A stretch of DNA of 49,975 bases from a bacterium (GTDB lineage: Bacteria > Cyanobacteriota > Vampirovibrionia > Gastranaerophilales > Gastranaerophilaceae): the NCBI GenBank assembly GCA_017470245.1, contig JAFUEV010000004.1, positions 1 through 49,975 on the forward strand. Direction: 5' to 3'. The translations under genes and the position numbers were made by a program. Every line of letters begins with the position of its first letter. Position 1 is the stretch's first letter. Under the pieces are notes generated by a model. That model made no database searches, was not told the DNA's origin, and saw only the letters and a list, made by a program, of their open reading frames with translations. This document shows positions 32,501-39,778 of this stretch, piece after piece.

Positions 32501-33329
32501 AAAAACCGCCGTTTAAAGAACGATAACGCCATAAATTAGCTTTTTTCCCTTTCGCTCTTTCGTTACCTTCCATATTCTTTACAATGGTTGCTTTATGTTT
32601 AAACCCAATTTCTCTCATTCTGTAACAACATTCGGAACTTAAAGGAACAATTTCTCCGTTTTTGTACTCATCTCCGATAATTAAAGCTGCAAATCTCCCT
32701 TTTTCAAGCAAATCATATCCATTTTGTGCAACTTCTTTAAATAATGCATAAAAATCTTCCGGAGTTGCACAATTTGATAAATCCTCTTTCTTATCCGAAA
32801 ACTTTATAATTCCGTCATAAGGCGGATGAAGTACTAAAAATTGTGCTTTATCTCTTCTCATTACGTCAAGTCTTGCTTGAATTTTTTCTTTTATTTTTTT
32901 ATTTGCGCTGTCACCGCAAATTAAATTTATATCGGTAACGAGTTCTTTTGGTGAAAATTTACTTTTTACGATATCGGTTTGTTCTTGTTTCAGCTCAACA
33001 CCGATACATCTTCTGCCCATATTTAATGCTTCAATCGCACTTGTTCCGGAGCCTAAGAACATATCCAGAACTATATCACCCTTTTTTGTAAATCTTTCAT
33101 ATAATTGTTGAGCTATTTGAGGTATATAGTTACCGTGATAATCATTTGAATGACCGTTTGATTTATCTCTGGACGCAAATTCCCACCACGTATCGGTTTT
33201 TATATGAGAATATTCCCTCCAGTTATTTAAATCAATGTCACTGTATGGTTTTGTTTTTACCTTCTTGACTACTCGTAAATCAGGTTTTAACTCTTGAATC
33301 TTTACTTTTTTAGTATTCTCTTTTCTCAC
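32457..33329 (-). CDS. Orphan site-specific DNA methyltransferase (N6-adenine or N4-cytosine)
   Basis: The 290-residue protein starts at GTG with GGGGA 8 bases before. Motif I is 'VLDMFLGSGTSAIEALN' (88-103), followed by 'CIGVELKQEQ' (acidic residue binding SAM ribose). Catalytic motif IV is 'LVLHPPYDG' (166-173), an H-P-P-Y variant of D/N-P-P-Y. The order I then IV places it with the gamma-like or D12-independent group. N-terminal 'DTWWEFASRDKSNGHSNDYH' may contact substrate. No restriction enzyme gene is adjacent, so it is an orphan modification enzyme, typical of phage-derived or regulatory methylation. It lies next to a G-tract island and a DUF1653-like gene, an accessory context. The recognition sequence cannot be predicted here. 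Confidence 0.85.
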   Translation of the reverse strand: MRKENTKKVKIQELKPDLRVVKKVKTKPYSDIDLNNWREYSHIKTDTWWEFASRDKSNGHSNDYHGNYIPQIAQQLYERFTKKGDIVLDMFLGSGTSAIEALNMGRRCIGVELKQEQTDIVKSKFSPKELVTDINLICGDSANKKIKEKIQARLDVMRRDKAQFLVLHPPYDGIIKFSDKKEDLSNCATPEDFYALFKEVAQNGYDLLEKGRFAALIIGDEYKNGEIVPLSSECCYRMREIGFKHKATIVKNMEGNERAKGKKANLWRYRSLNGGFYVFKHEYIYVFQKV

Positions 33330-33559
33330 GATAGTTCCCCAAATATGTACTATATTCGTTTGTTTAGTATATATAATTTGAGATTATTCCGTATCGTATA
33401 AATTAATGATTTAAAAAATTAATTGAAATCATGGAAAAAAACATTAAATTACAGTTAATTTCATGTTTTCTTTTCCTCAAAAAAATACAACATATAGTTG
33501 ATGTTCCATCATGTAAAAAAATATATTGTATTGTTGAGGGATAGAGATTAGGGTAAGTA

Positions 33560-34783
33560 ATGGCAGTTTTAAATTCGGAAAAACAAATAGAAATGAAAAA
33601 TACTCTTAAACAAGAGTATCCCTGGTTTTATTCAAATATTCTGACTAATGTGCAGAAGTCTCTGGATGAATTTTTTCAAAAAAAATATGCCTTAAAACTT
33701 GTCGGTATATCTTATGATGAAAATATTTTATTTTATGGTGATGAATATTTTATAAATAAGATAAATATAAATAAAAATTCTTCTCTCACAATAAGACTTT
33801 CTTCTTTATTTGTATCGTCCATTTTGGATAATACTTTGGGAATTAGCGATAATATATTTTCATTAAAAACATTAAGTAAACTTGAATTAAATCTTATAAA
33901 AGATTATACAAATTATATTTATGAAAATATAGCAAAGTTTATCAATAAAACAGAAGTTAATAAAAAAGTAATAAAAAATTCAAAAGAATATAATATAACC
34001 TTCTATGCACAGTATAAAAAAGAATATGCGGGAAAAATCATAATAACAATTCCTGAATATATGTTGGATGATATTGAAATAAAAGAATTTAAGCCCGTAT
34101 TTGATATTGATGATTTTAAAAATACCGGTGTCGGAGTATCAATTGGTACAGGAAAAACAAGAGTACCATTGAATGATGTAAAAGCACTTGAAGTCGGAGA
34201 TATTATCGTACTGGAAGAAAGTGACATAAATAAGATGGCGGTTTTGTGGAACGGACAAATAATTCCGTTTTCAATTGTACCAAATCCATCATTAATAATA
34301 AGTATTGACAGTAACGGAGGCAATGAAATGGAAGAAGATACAAGTTTAAATACCCCTAATATGTGGGATTCAATTCTTGTAGACATTGTTGCGGAATTTG
34401 ATAATGTAAAACTATCACTCGGTGAATTAAAACAGATATCTGAAGGGCTTGTTATTGATATCGGTTCTGTTTATGACAACAAAGTAAAATTAAGAGTCGA
34501 AAATCAAGTTGTAGCAACGGGCGAATTGGTTATTCTTAATGACAGATACGGTGTAAGAATAGATAAAGTTAAAAAGAGCAAGGAAGAACCGGTAAAGCAA
34601 CCTGTTGAAAAACCTGCTGAAAAACCTGCACCGGCTCCTTCAAATGCAAAAAAAACGCTGCCTCCTCCAAAAGCAGGACAGTCCGGTAAAAAACCTATTC
34701 CGCCGAAAAATGCAAAACAACCGAATAAAGGCGACGAAAACTTTGACTACAGTGATTTTGAAATAGAAGATGAAAGTATATAG
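33560..34783 (+). CDS. FliN/FliM-SctQ-like C-ring protein with two SpoA domains
   Basis: The 407-residue protein is the first gene of the export-gate operon. Residues 1-180 form a CheC/SctQ-like N-terminal domain. Two SpoA (surface presentation of antigens) domains follow: about 187-250 ('TRVPLNDVKALEVGDIIVLE') and about 271-338 ('KLSLGELKQISEGLVIDIGS'). The C-terminal 65 residues are Pro/Lys-rich and disordered ('PAEKPAPAPSNAKKTLPPPK'). Two SpoA domains on one chain is the layout of SctQ of type III secretion rather than separate flagellar FliM and FliN. A Shine-Dalgarno with ATG inside the gene (codon 257) could give a separate 151-residue C-terminal product. It would assemble the cytoplasmic ring that docks on the export apparatus. 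Confidence 0.78.
   Translation: MAVLNSEKQIEMKNTLKQEYPWFYSNILTNVQKSLDEFFQKKYALKLVGISYDENILFYGDEYFINKININKNSSLTIRLSSLFVSSILDNTLGISDNIFSLKTLSKLELNLIKDYTNYIYENIAKFINKTEVNKKVIKNSKEYNITFYAQYKKEYAGKIIITIPEYMLDDIEIKEFKPVFDIDDFKNTGVGVSIGTGKTRVPLNDVKALEVGDIIVLEESDINKMAVLWNGQIIPFSIVPNPSLIISIDSNGGNEMEEDTSLNTPNMWDSILVDIVAEFDNVKLSLGELKQISEGLVIDIGSVYDNKVKLRVENQVVATGELVILNDRYGVRIDKVKKSKEEPVKQPVEKPAEKPAPAPSNAKKTLPPPKAGQSGKKPIPPKNAKQPNKGDENFDYSDFEIEDESI
34316..34330 (+). promoter_or_regulatory. Internal Shine-Dalgarno and in-frame ATG within the SpoA-protein gene
   Basis: GGAGG at 34316-34320 is followed after 7 bases by an in-frame ATG at 34328-34330, codon 257. It lies exactly between the two SpoA domains, so translation from it would give a separate FliN/SctQ-C-like protein of 151 residues starting 'MEEDTSLNTPNMW'. 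Spacing and sequence are as good as those at real gene starts nearby. Known SctQ genes (YscQ, Spa33, SsaQ) use such internal starts. Confidence 0.6.
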
Positions 34784-34790
34784 GTAAAAG

Positions 34791-35138
34791 ATGAATAGTT
34801 ATTTATTACATTTTGTGGCATATACATTTGCAATGATTGGCTTCATTGTAATGGTAATGTTTATTTATAAAAAATCCGTATATGCATGTTCTTCTTCAAA
34901 AAATAAAGAATTTTTAAAGGTTGAAAACTCACTAAAATTAGCACCTACAAAAACTGTCTATGTAATAAAAGCAGGTAAAGAAAAGTTTTTAATTGCAGGT
35001 GACAGTTCTAATACTACTATGCTTGCAAAATTAAATTCGGAAGAAGAATTTTCAATAAAAGAATTTCAAGCTGAAGAAACAAATATAAGAGAAATTCCTT
35101 CGGTAAAAAGACACATACAAAGAATAAGCAGAGGTTAA
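34791..35138 (+). CDS. fliO: FliO-like flagellar export protein
   Basis: The 115-residue protein has one transmembrane helix at the N-terminus (about 8-27, 'FVAYTFAMIGFIVMVMFIY') and a small cytoplasmic domain with 'VENSLKLAPTKTVYVIKAGK', 'EKFLIAGDSSNTTMLAKL', the characteristic FliO pattern. FliO assists FliP assembly in the flagellar export gate and is absent from injectisome systems, so it argues for flagellar ancestry. It begins 7 bases after the SpoA-protein gene and ends 1 base before fliP, a tightly coupled arrangement. The FliO family is poorly conserved, and identification leans on position as well as pattern. Confidence 0.75.
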   Translation: MNSYLLHFVAYTFAMIGFIVMVMFIYKKSVYACSSSKNKEFLKVENSLKLAPTKTVYVIKAGKEKFLIAGDSSNTTMLAKLNSEEEFSIKEFQAEETNIREIPSVKRHIQRISRG

Positions 35139-35139
35139 A

Positions 35140-35781
35140 ATGGATACACTTTTAAAAGATTTAAATCCCGTACTTCAATTATTAATGGTAATGGCAATGT
35201 TTTCATTATTGCCGTTTATGTTTGTATGTATGACGAGTTTTTTAAGATATGCCATAGTTTTTGGATTCTTAAAACAGGCATTGGGTGCTCAACAGATACC
35301 TCCTGCTATTGTACTTGTCGGTTTATCAATTATATTAACATTCTATACAATGGGACCTGTTTTTCAACAAATGTATGAAGTTGGTTCAAAACCATATCAG
35401 GAAAATGGTTCAATGGTTTTAGCAATAAGTGAGGGTTCTAAACCATTGAAGGAGTTTATGTTAAAACAAACAAGAGAAGATGATTTGGCATTTTTTATAC
35501 AATTAGCAAGAAAAGAAGCTCCTGCATCAATAGAAGATGTTACTATTTGGGAAGTTGCTCCTGCATATATACTTAGTGAGTTGAAAACGGCTTTTGAAAT
35601 TAGTTTTATAATATTTGTTCCGTTTATTGTACTTGACCTTGTAGTTGCAAATGTTCTGTTGGCGCTTGGTATGTTCATGTTATCGCCTACTATTATATCG
35701 CTTCCGTTTAAACTGCTGATATTTATTGCGGTTGATGGCTGGGGTTTAATTGTAAACGGACTTGTAGGAAGTTTTAATTAA
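35140..35781 (+). CDS. fliP: Flagellar/type III export gate protein FliP
   Basis: The 213-residue protein has the full FliP/SctR core: 'MTSFLRYAIVFGFLKQALGA', 'QQIPPAIVLVGLSIILTFYT', 'LKEFMLKQTREDDLAFF', 'SELKTAFEISFI', 'LLALGMFMLSPTIISLPFKL' and 'DGWGLIVNGLVGSF'. There is no cleavable signal peptide, which most flagellar FliP proteins have, so its N-terminus looks more like SctR. Five FliP subunits form the core of the gate complex with FliQ and FliR, through which substrates cross the inner membrane. It sits immediately after fliO and 9 bases before fliQ. Confidence 0.95.
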   Translation: MDTLLKDLNPVLQLLMVMAMFSLLPFMFVCMTSFLRYAIVFGFLKQALGAQQIPPAIVLVGLSIILTFYTMGPVFQQMYEVGSKPYQENGSMVLAISEGSKPLKEFMLKQTREDDLAFFIQLARKEAPASIEDVTIWEVAPAYILSELKTAFEISFIIFVPFIVLDLVVANVLLALGMFMLSPTIISLPFKLLIFIAVDGWGLIVNGLVGSFN

Positions 35782-35790
35782 GGAATTATT

Positions 35791-36291
35791 ATGGATCTGT
35801 TATTGGAATTTTTTGCAAAAGGTTTAATTACAATGTTGATGATAGCAATGCCGTGCGTACTTACTGCTGCAGGTATTGGTTTGATTGTCGGTATTTTACA
35901 AGCTGTAACACAGGTTCAGGAACAGACAATAGCTGCTGCCCCAAAGATTTTTGCAGTTTTCTTGGTTATTATATTACTGGGAACAGGATATTTAAAACTT
36001 TTAACAAATTTGTTTAATGAAGGTACAAGTATTGCTTTTGAGGTGATACCAAAATCTGATAATTATGTACTTCCTCCGAATTATTATAATTATACAAAAC
36101 CTTTTATTGATGAGATGAAAACTGATATGAAAAAGGATATGACGCCTATGTCGCATATATTAAATAATGCGGCAAGACCTCAGAGTACGGTACAAAAAGA
36201 TAAATTCAGTATTTTAAGAAACGGTGCAACTAATATCCCTACACCAAATCTTGCAGAACAAAAGAAAATAAATGAAAACAGAAGAAGATAA
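35791..36291 (+). CDS. fliQ: Export gate protein FliQ with a long C-terminal extension
   Basis: The first about 90 residues are a standard FliQ/SctS: two transmembrane helices around 'AGIGLIVGILQAVTQVQEQT', 'IAAAPKIFAVFLVIILLGTG'. FliQ is normally 86-90 residues, but this protein continues to 166 with a polar tail ('PPNYYNYTKPFIDEMKTDMK', 'RPQSTVQKDKFSILRN') ending in Arg-Arg-Arg. There is no internal stop or frameshift and the tail ends 18 bases before fliR, so it is a genuine fusion or extension. FliQ packs around the FliP5-FliR1 helix to form the gate. The tail might contact FlhA/FlhB or a substrate factor. The core is certain; the role of the tail is unknown. Confidence 0.9.
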   Translation: MDLLLEFFAKGLITMLMIAMPCVLTAAGIGLIVGILQAVTQVQEQTIAAAPKIFAVFLVIILLGTGYLKLLTNLFNEGTSIAFEVIPKSDNYVLPPNYYNYTKPFIDEMKTDMKKDMTPMSHILNNAARPQSTVQKDKFSILRNGATNIPTPNLAEQKKINENRRR

Positions 36292-36309
36292 TGAAAGCAG
36301 TACATAAAA

Positions 36310-37092
36310 ATGCTTGATTATATTATAAGTGAATTTCCAAAATATTTCCCGGAGATAGATAAATTTTTATCTGCAGGATTGCCAATATTTGCAAGGGTTG
36401 CAGGGTTGGTTCGTACTGCTCCTTTTTTGCAAAGAAGTGAAATTCCTATGATAGCTAAAGTTGGTTTTTCCGTAATATTTACAATTATGTTATCAATGTT
36501 TTTACATCCTGAGATTCCTCCTGAAGGATATTCACTTGTATATTCTTTAGTAATGAATTTTTTGTGTGGTGCTTTAATCGGTTTTACAATTAATTGTATT
36601 GTAAAAGCTGTTGAAAGCGGAGGCGATATGATTAATATGCAGCAGGGGGTTTCTTCTGCTACAATTATGGATCCTACAACATCAAGTCAGGTTTCTATTA
36701 TGGGAAGATTATTCAGCATTCTTGGGCTTGTTATTTTCCTCAAAATAGGCGGTGCATATTGGACTTTTAATGCATTTATAAGAAGTTTTGAAATTTTCCC
36801 CGTCTTTGGTACCTTTATTCCATTGGATGAAATAGTTAATATGCCCTATCTTATTAAAATAACTTCAAATGTTTTATATATAGGTTTACAAATAGCTTCT
36901 CCCATACTTCTTGCTACTTTGGGACAGGATATTATTCTTGGTATTATTTCAAAAACTGCACCTCAGGTTAATGTATTCCAGATGAGCTTCCTATTTAAAC
37001 CATGTATGGGTGCTGCAATACTTCTTGTTGTTATGCCATCGGTATTTGATATTATTTGTGATTTCTTTAATTCATTTTCTAATATTTTTTAA
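36310..37092 (+). CDS. fliR: Export gate protein FliR
   Basis: The 260-residue protein has six hydrophobic helices and FliR/SctT signatures: 'FARVAGLVRTAPFLQRSEIP', 'ALIGFTINCIVKAVESGGDM', 'MQQGVSSATIMDPTTSSQVS', and 'PQVNVFQMSFLFKPCMGAAI'. One copy caps the FliPQR gate. Length is typical. It is the last gene of the SpoA-fliO-fliP-fliQ-fliR run. flhB and flhA, which often follow, are not seen here; a small unknown gene lies 100 bases downstream. No strong ribosome-binding site precedes the ATG, suggesting coupling to fliQ. Confidence 0.94.
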   Translation: MLDYIISEFPKYFPEIDKFLSAGLPIFARVAGLVRTAPFLQRSEIPMIAKVGFSVIFTIMLSMFLHPEIPPEGYSLVYSLVMNFLCGALIGFTINCIVKAVESGGDMINMQQGVSSATIMDPTTSSQVSIMGRLFSILGLVIFLKIGGAYWTFNAFIRSFEIFPVFGTFIPLDEIVNMPYLIKITSNVLYIGLQIASPILLATLGQDIILGIISKTAPQVNVFQMSFLFKPCMGAAILLVVMPSVFDIICDFFNSFSNIF

Positions 37093-37193
37093 TTTGGGGG
37101 AGTTGTATATATAGAAATATATTTTTAATAATTTTTTTTTATTGACTATTGGCGGAAAATTATTAAAAATAAAAATATAGGATATATAAAACT

Positions 37194-37484
37194 ATGGATA
37201 TACAACCTGTTCAACAACAATCTATATATTATTTGCAAGGCGGCAGTATGCATTCTGCAGGCATGAATGCTATAGCTGCAGGTATGGGTACTATTGATGC
37301 GAATACTAATGCCTTAAAAATACACCCTACAGATACGGTCGAACGACCTACAAAAACAACTGAAAATTATTCGCTAAATAATATTAAATCTATATATAAA
37401 GATTCGTTTTTTTGCTCCAATAATAATTTTTATTTGACATATTACGGGATAAATTTTCAAACAAAAAATCGGGACAGTGAATAA
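37194..37484 (+). CDS. Small protein of unknown function after fliR
   Basis: The 96-residue frame opens 'MDIQPVQQQSIYYLQGGSMH', with a Gln/Ser/Gly-rich disordered N-terminus, then Ala/Gly/Thr-rich and Asn-rich segments, ending in a polar tail. A 'GAP'-like Ser/Ala/Gly/Met N-terminus is a plausible flagellar or type III substrate start, but nothing shows it is secreted. It begins 101 bases after fliR and no strong ribosome-binding site is visible. Its stop lies in the loop of the terminator. Family unknown. Confidence 0.5.
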   Translation: MDIQPVQQQSIYYLQGGSMHSAGMNAIAAGMGTIDANTNALKIHPTDTVERPTKTTENYSLNNIKSIYKDSFFCSNNNFYLTYYGINFQTKNRDSE

Positions 37485-37497
37485 ACTATCCCGATTT
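37466..37497. terminator. Terminator between the export-gate operon and the flotillin genes
   Basis: AAATCGGGA (37466-37474) pairs with TCCCGATTT (37489-37497) around a 14-base loop. On the minus strand it is followed by TTTTGTTTG, and so acts on the flotillin transcript; the plus-strand tail is weaker. Confidence 0.65.
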
Positions 37498-37513
37498 ATA
37501 AGAAGATTATAAT

Positions 37514-39085
37514 TTATTTCTCTTCTTTTATTTTTACAGTGGAAGGAGAACCAGATTTTACTTCTTCCTGAGATGCTACTTTACCAAGTATTTGAGGAAG
37601 TTCAACACCTGCTTGTCCTGCCAAATCATGCATTGCTGGTAATGCTTTTATTAAATCTCTCATAAAGTTTGCGGTAGTAGAACCCTTTTCTGTTCCGCTT
37701 CCACCATCCCAAACAGTAATTTTATCAAATTTGATATTTTTAATTGCTTCAACTTGTTGTGCTACAATGTTTTCTATTTTTTCAATCATCAGGAAGCTTG
37801 TTGCAATTTCAGGTTTATTGTTACTGATTTTAACTAATTCTTCATAACCTTGAGCTTTAGCTTCAAGAACTGCTTTTATACCTTCAGCTTCTGCAAAGTA
37901 TCTTGCTTTTATAGCATCAGCTTCACCAAGTGCAATCCTTCTTTGTCTTTCTGCTTCCGCATCAGCTTCAACCTGAATTTTTAATTTTTCTACTTCTTGT
38001 CTTGCCAATTCTTCTTTCTTTAACTTAGCTTCTTCTTGTTCTTTTTGTGCCATTAAAACATCTCTTTGTGCATTAGCTTTTGCAACTTCACCGAGTTTCA
38101 ATGCTTCTGCCTGTTTAACTGCTAATGTAGCGTTATAATCAGCAATATTAGCTTTTGCTATGTTTTCACCTTCTACAGCTTGTGCTTCAAGGCTTGCTGT
38201 TCTGATACGTTGTTCTTTTTGTGCGTTTGTTTTACCGATTTCGGTTTCTGCTCTTTGTTTTGCAACCTGTACTTCTCTTATTTTATTAGCTTCAGCTTCA
38301 CCGATTTCAGCGGTTGAATTGATATTTGCCGTTTGAACACGTTGTTCTTTTTCTGCATTTGTTCTACCAATTAATGTTTGTGCTGTTTGTTCTGCAACTT
38401 GTACTTCTTTTTCTTTGTTAGCTTCAGCTTCACCGACTGCACCTAATTTTTCTTGTTGTGCAACTTCAACTTTAGCTTTGTTGATAGCTTCTGCTGCAGC
38501 TTTTTTACCGATAGCATCGATATATCCTGATTCATCAGTGATATCTTTGATGTTTACGTTGATAATTTCCAAACCGATTTTATTAAGTTCGGGGTTAACG
38601 TTTGCATTAATTTGCTCTAAGAATTTTTCTCTGTCTTGGTTGATTTCTTCAATTGTTAATGTCGCAATAGCAAGACGTAATTGACCTAAAATAATATCGC
38701 TTGCTTGTGAAATTACATCTGATTTTGTAAGTCCCAATAAACGTTCTGCTGCATTCATCATAATGTTTGGTTTTGTTGAAATACCAAATGTAAATGTAGC
38801 AGGAACCGCAACACGGATATTACCTTTTGAAAGTGCGCCTTTTAAATCTATATCTGTTGTCATTGGTTCCAATGAAAGAATGCCGAAATCTTGAATTAAC
38901 GGGATAATGAATGTACCACCGCCGTGAACGCATTTTGCGGTAGATTTGCCGTCTGTTTTACCGTATACTACGATAATTTTGTTTGATGGACATCTTTTAT
39001 ACTGGTGTGCAATGAAAAATACTATTGCTATCAGTATTAAGGCAGGAACGCCCAGTGATGTCATAAATAGTGGGTCTAAAAACAT
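37514..39085 (-). CDS. floT: Flotillin (SPFH-domain) membrane scaffold protein
   Basis: The 523-residue protein has an N-terminal membrane anchor (about 10-27), an SPFH/PHB domain (about 30-195, including 'VHGGGTFIIPLIQDFGILSL' and 'LEIINVNIKDITDESGYIDA') and a long coiled coil (about 195-440) rich in Ala/Glu/Lys with 'GEAEANKEKEVQVAEQTAQT'-type repeats, the flotillin hallmark. The C-terminal part ends in 'AKDLAGQAGVELPQIL'-like text ('AMHDLAGQAGVELPQILG'). Bacterial flotillins organise functional membrane microdomains and affect fluidity and cell-wall synthesis. Length is close to B. subtilis FloT. It is coupled with the upstream NfeD gene, whose stop lies 1 base before its start region. A strong AAAAGGAG precedes the ATG. 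Confidence 0.93.
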   Translation of the reverse strand: MFLDPLFMTSLGVPALILIAIVFFIAHQYKRCPSNKIIVVYGKTDGKSTAKCVHGGGTFIIPLIQDFGILSLEPMTTDIDLKGALSKGNIRVAVPATFTFGISTKPNIMMNAAERLLGLTKSDVISQASDIILGQLRLAIATLTIEEINQDREKFLEQINANVNPELNKIGLEIINVNIKDITDESGYIDAIGKKAAAEAINKAKVEVAQQEKLGAVGEAEANKEKEVQVAEQTAQTLIGRTNAEKEQRVQTANINSTAEIGEAEANKIREVQVAKQRAETEIGKTNAQKEQRIRTASLEAQAVEGENIAKANIADYNATLAVKQAEALKLGEVAKANAQRDVLMAQKEQEEAKLKKEELARQEVEKLKIQVEADAEAERQRRIALGEADAIKARYFAEAEGIKAVLEAKAQGYEELVKISNNKPEIATSFLMIEKIENIVAQQVEAIKNIKFDKITVWDGGSGTEKGSTTANFMRDLIKALPAMHDLAGQAGVELPQILGKVASQEEVKSGSPSTVKIKEEK

Positions 39086-39086
39086 G

Positions 39087-39638
39087 TTATACTCCTTTTA
39101 TAATGTAAATTTGATTATTCTCTACTCGTGTTACTTTTATTTGCGAAAATGACTCAATATGTTCATCTGATTCATTTATCGCTGCAAAAATCGAAAGTTT
39201 ATTATTTATATCAATTTGAATTTGACCTTCTGCGTGAGGTGCAATTGCGGTATAGGCTTTACCTGTTTTGCCTATAAGTGTTGTTATATCTTCTTTTACG
39301 TTCTGGTTAAGCTTTTTTACCGAATACATCAAATATGCGGTTATATACATAAAGATAAAACCGACTAAAAGTGCGATAGCAAGCGAAATTTTTGCCGATA
39401 AGTTAAATTGTACAAGTGCAGCCAGTCCGCTCCAACCCATACCCATGAAAAATGCAAGGATTGACTGAACAGATAAAAAACTGAAAGAAACATCTGTTTC
39501 TGTCATTGCATCAAAGTCGCTGTCAACTTCGGCATCTCCGCCAATGAAAATAAATATTATCAGTTTTATTATATATAATAGTGTTGAAAAAATGCTTATT
39601 GTTATTAGTACATTTTGCAAATTTAACCAATCAGCCAT
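39087..39638 (-). CDS. NfeD/YuaF-like partner of flotillin
   Basis: The 183-residue membrane protein has about three transmembrane helices (around 10-32, 58-78 and 83-108) and a C-terminal cytoplasmic beta domain of NfeD type ('DITTLIGKTGKAYTAIAPHA', 'GQIQIDINNKLSIFAAINES'). Genes of this family occur next to flotillin genes in bacteria (for example yuaF-yuaG). The close spacing, strong AAAAGGAG site and same-strand order fit an operon. It is probably an accessory factor for the flotillin scaffold. Short NfeD1b-like proteins lack the protease domain, as here. Confidence 0.85.
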   Translation of the reverse strand: MADWLNLQNVLITISIFSTLLYIIKLIIFIFIGGDAEVDSDFDAMTETDVSFSFLSVQSILAFFMGMGWSGLAALVQFNLSAKISLAIALLVGFIFMYITAYLMYSVKKLNQNVKEDITTLIGKTGKAYTAIAPHAEGQIQIDINNKLSIFAAINESDEHIESFSQIKVTRVENNQIYIIKGV

Positions 39639-39778
39639 ATTCTACTCCTTTTTTGATAATTGTATAATATGTTGTGTTTTTAAGTATCATTCTTTTAGAT
39701 TAAATTGCAATTTCTGCATTTTTTATGTTTGTAATAAAATTAGAATATATTGAAATTTGGTTATGATTGGAGAGAAAA

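Noticed and set aside
39544..39753. Cys/Phe/Ile-rich frame on the plus strand upstream of gltX
   Set aside because: It overlaps the start of the NfeD gene on the other strand and has no ribosome-binding site.
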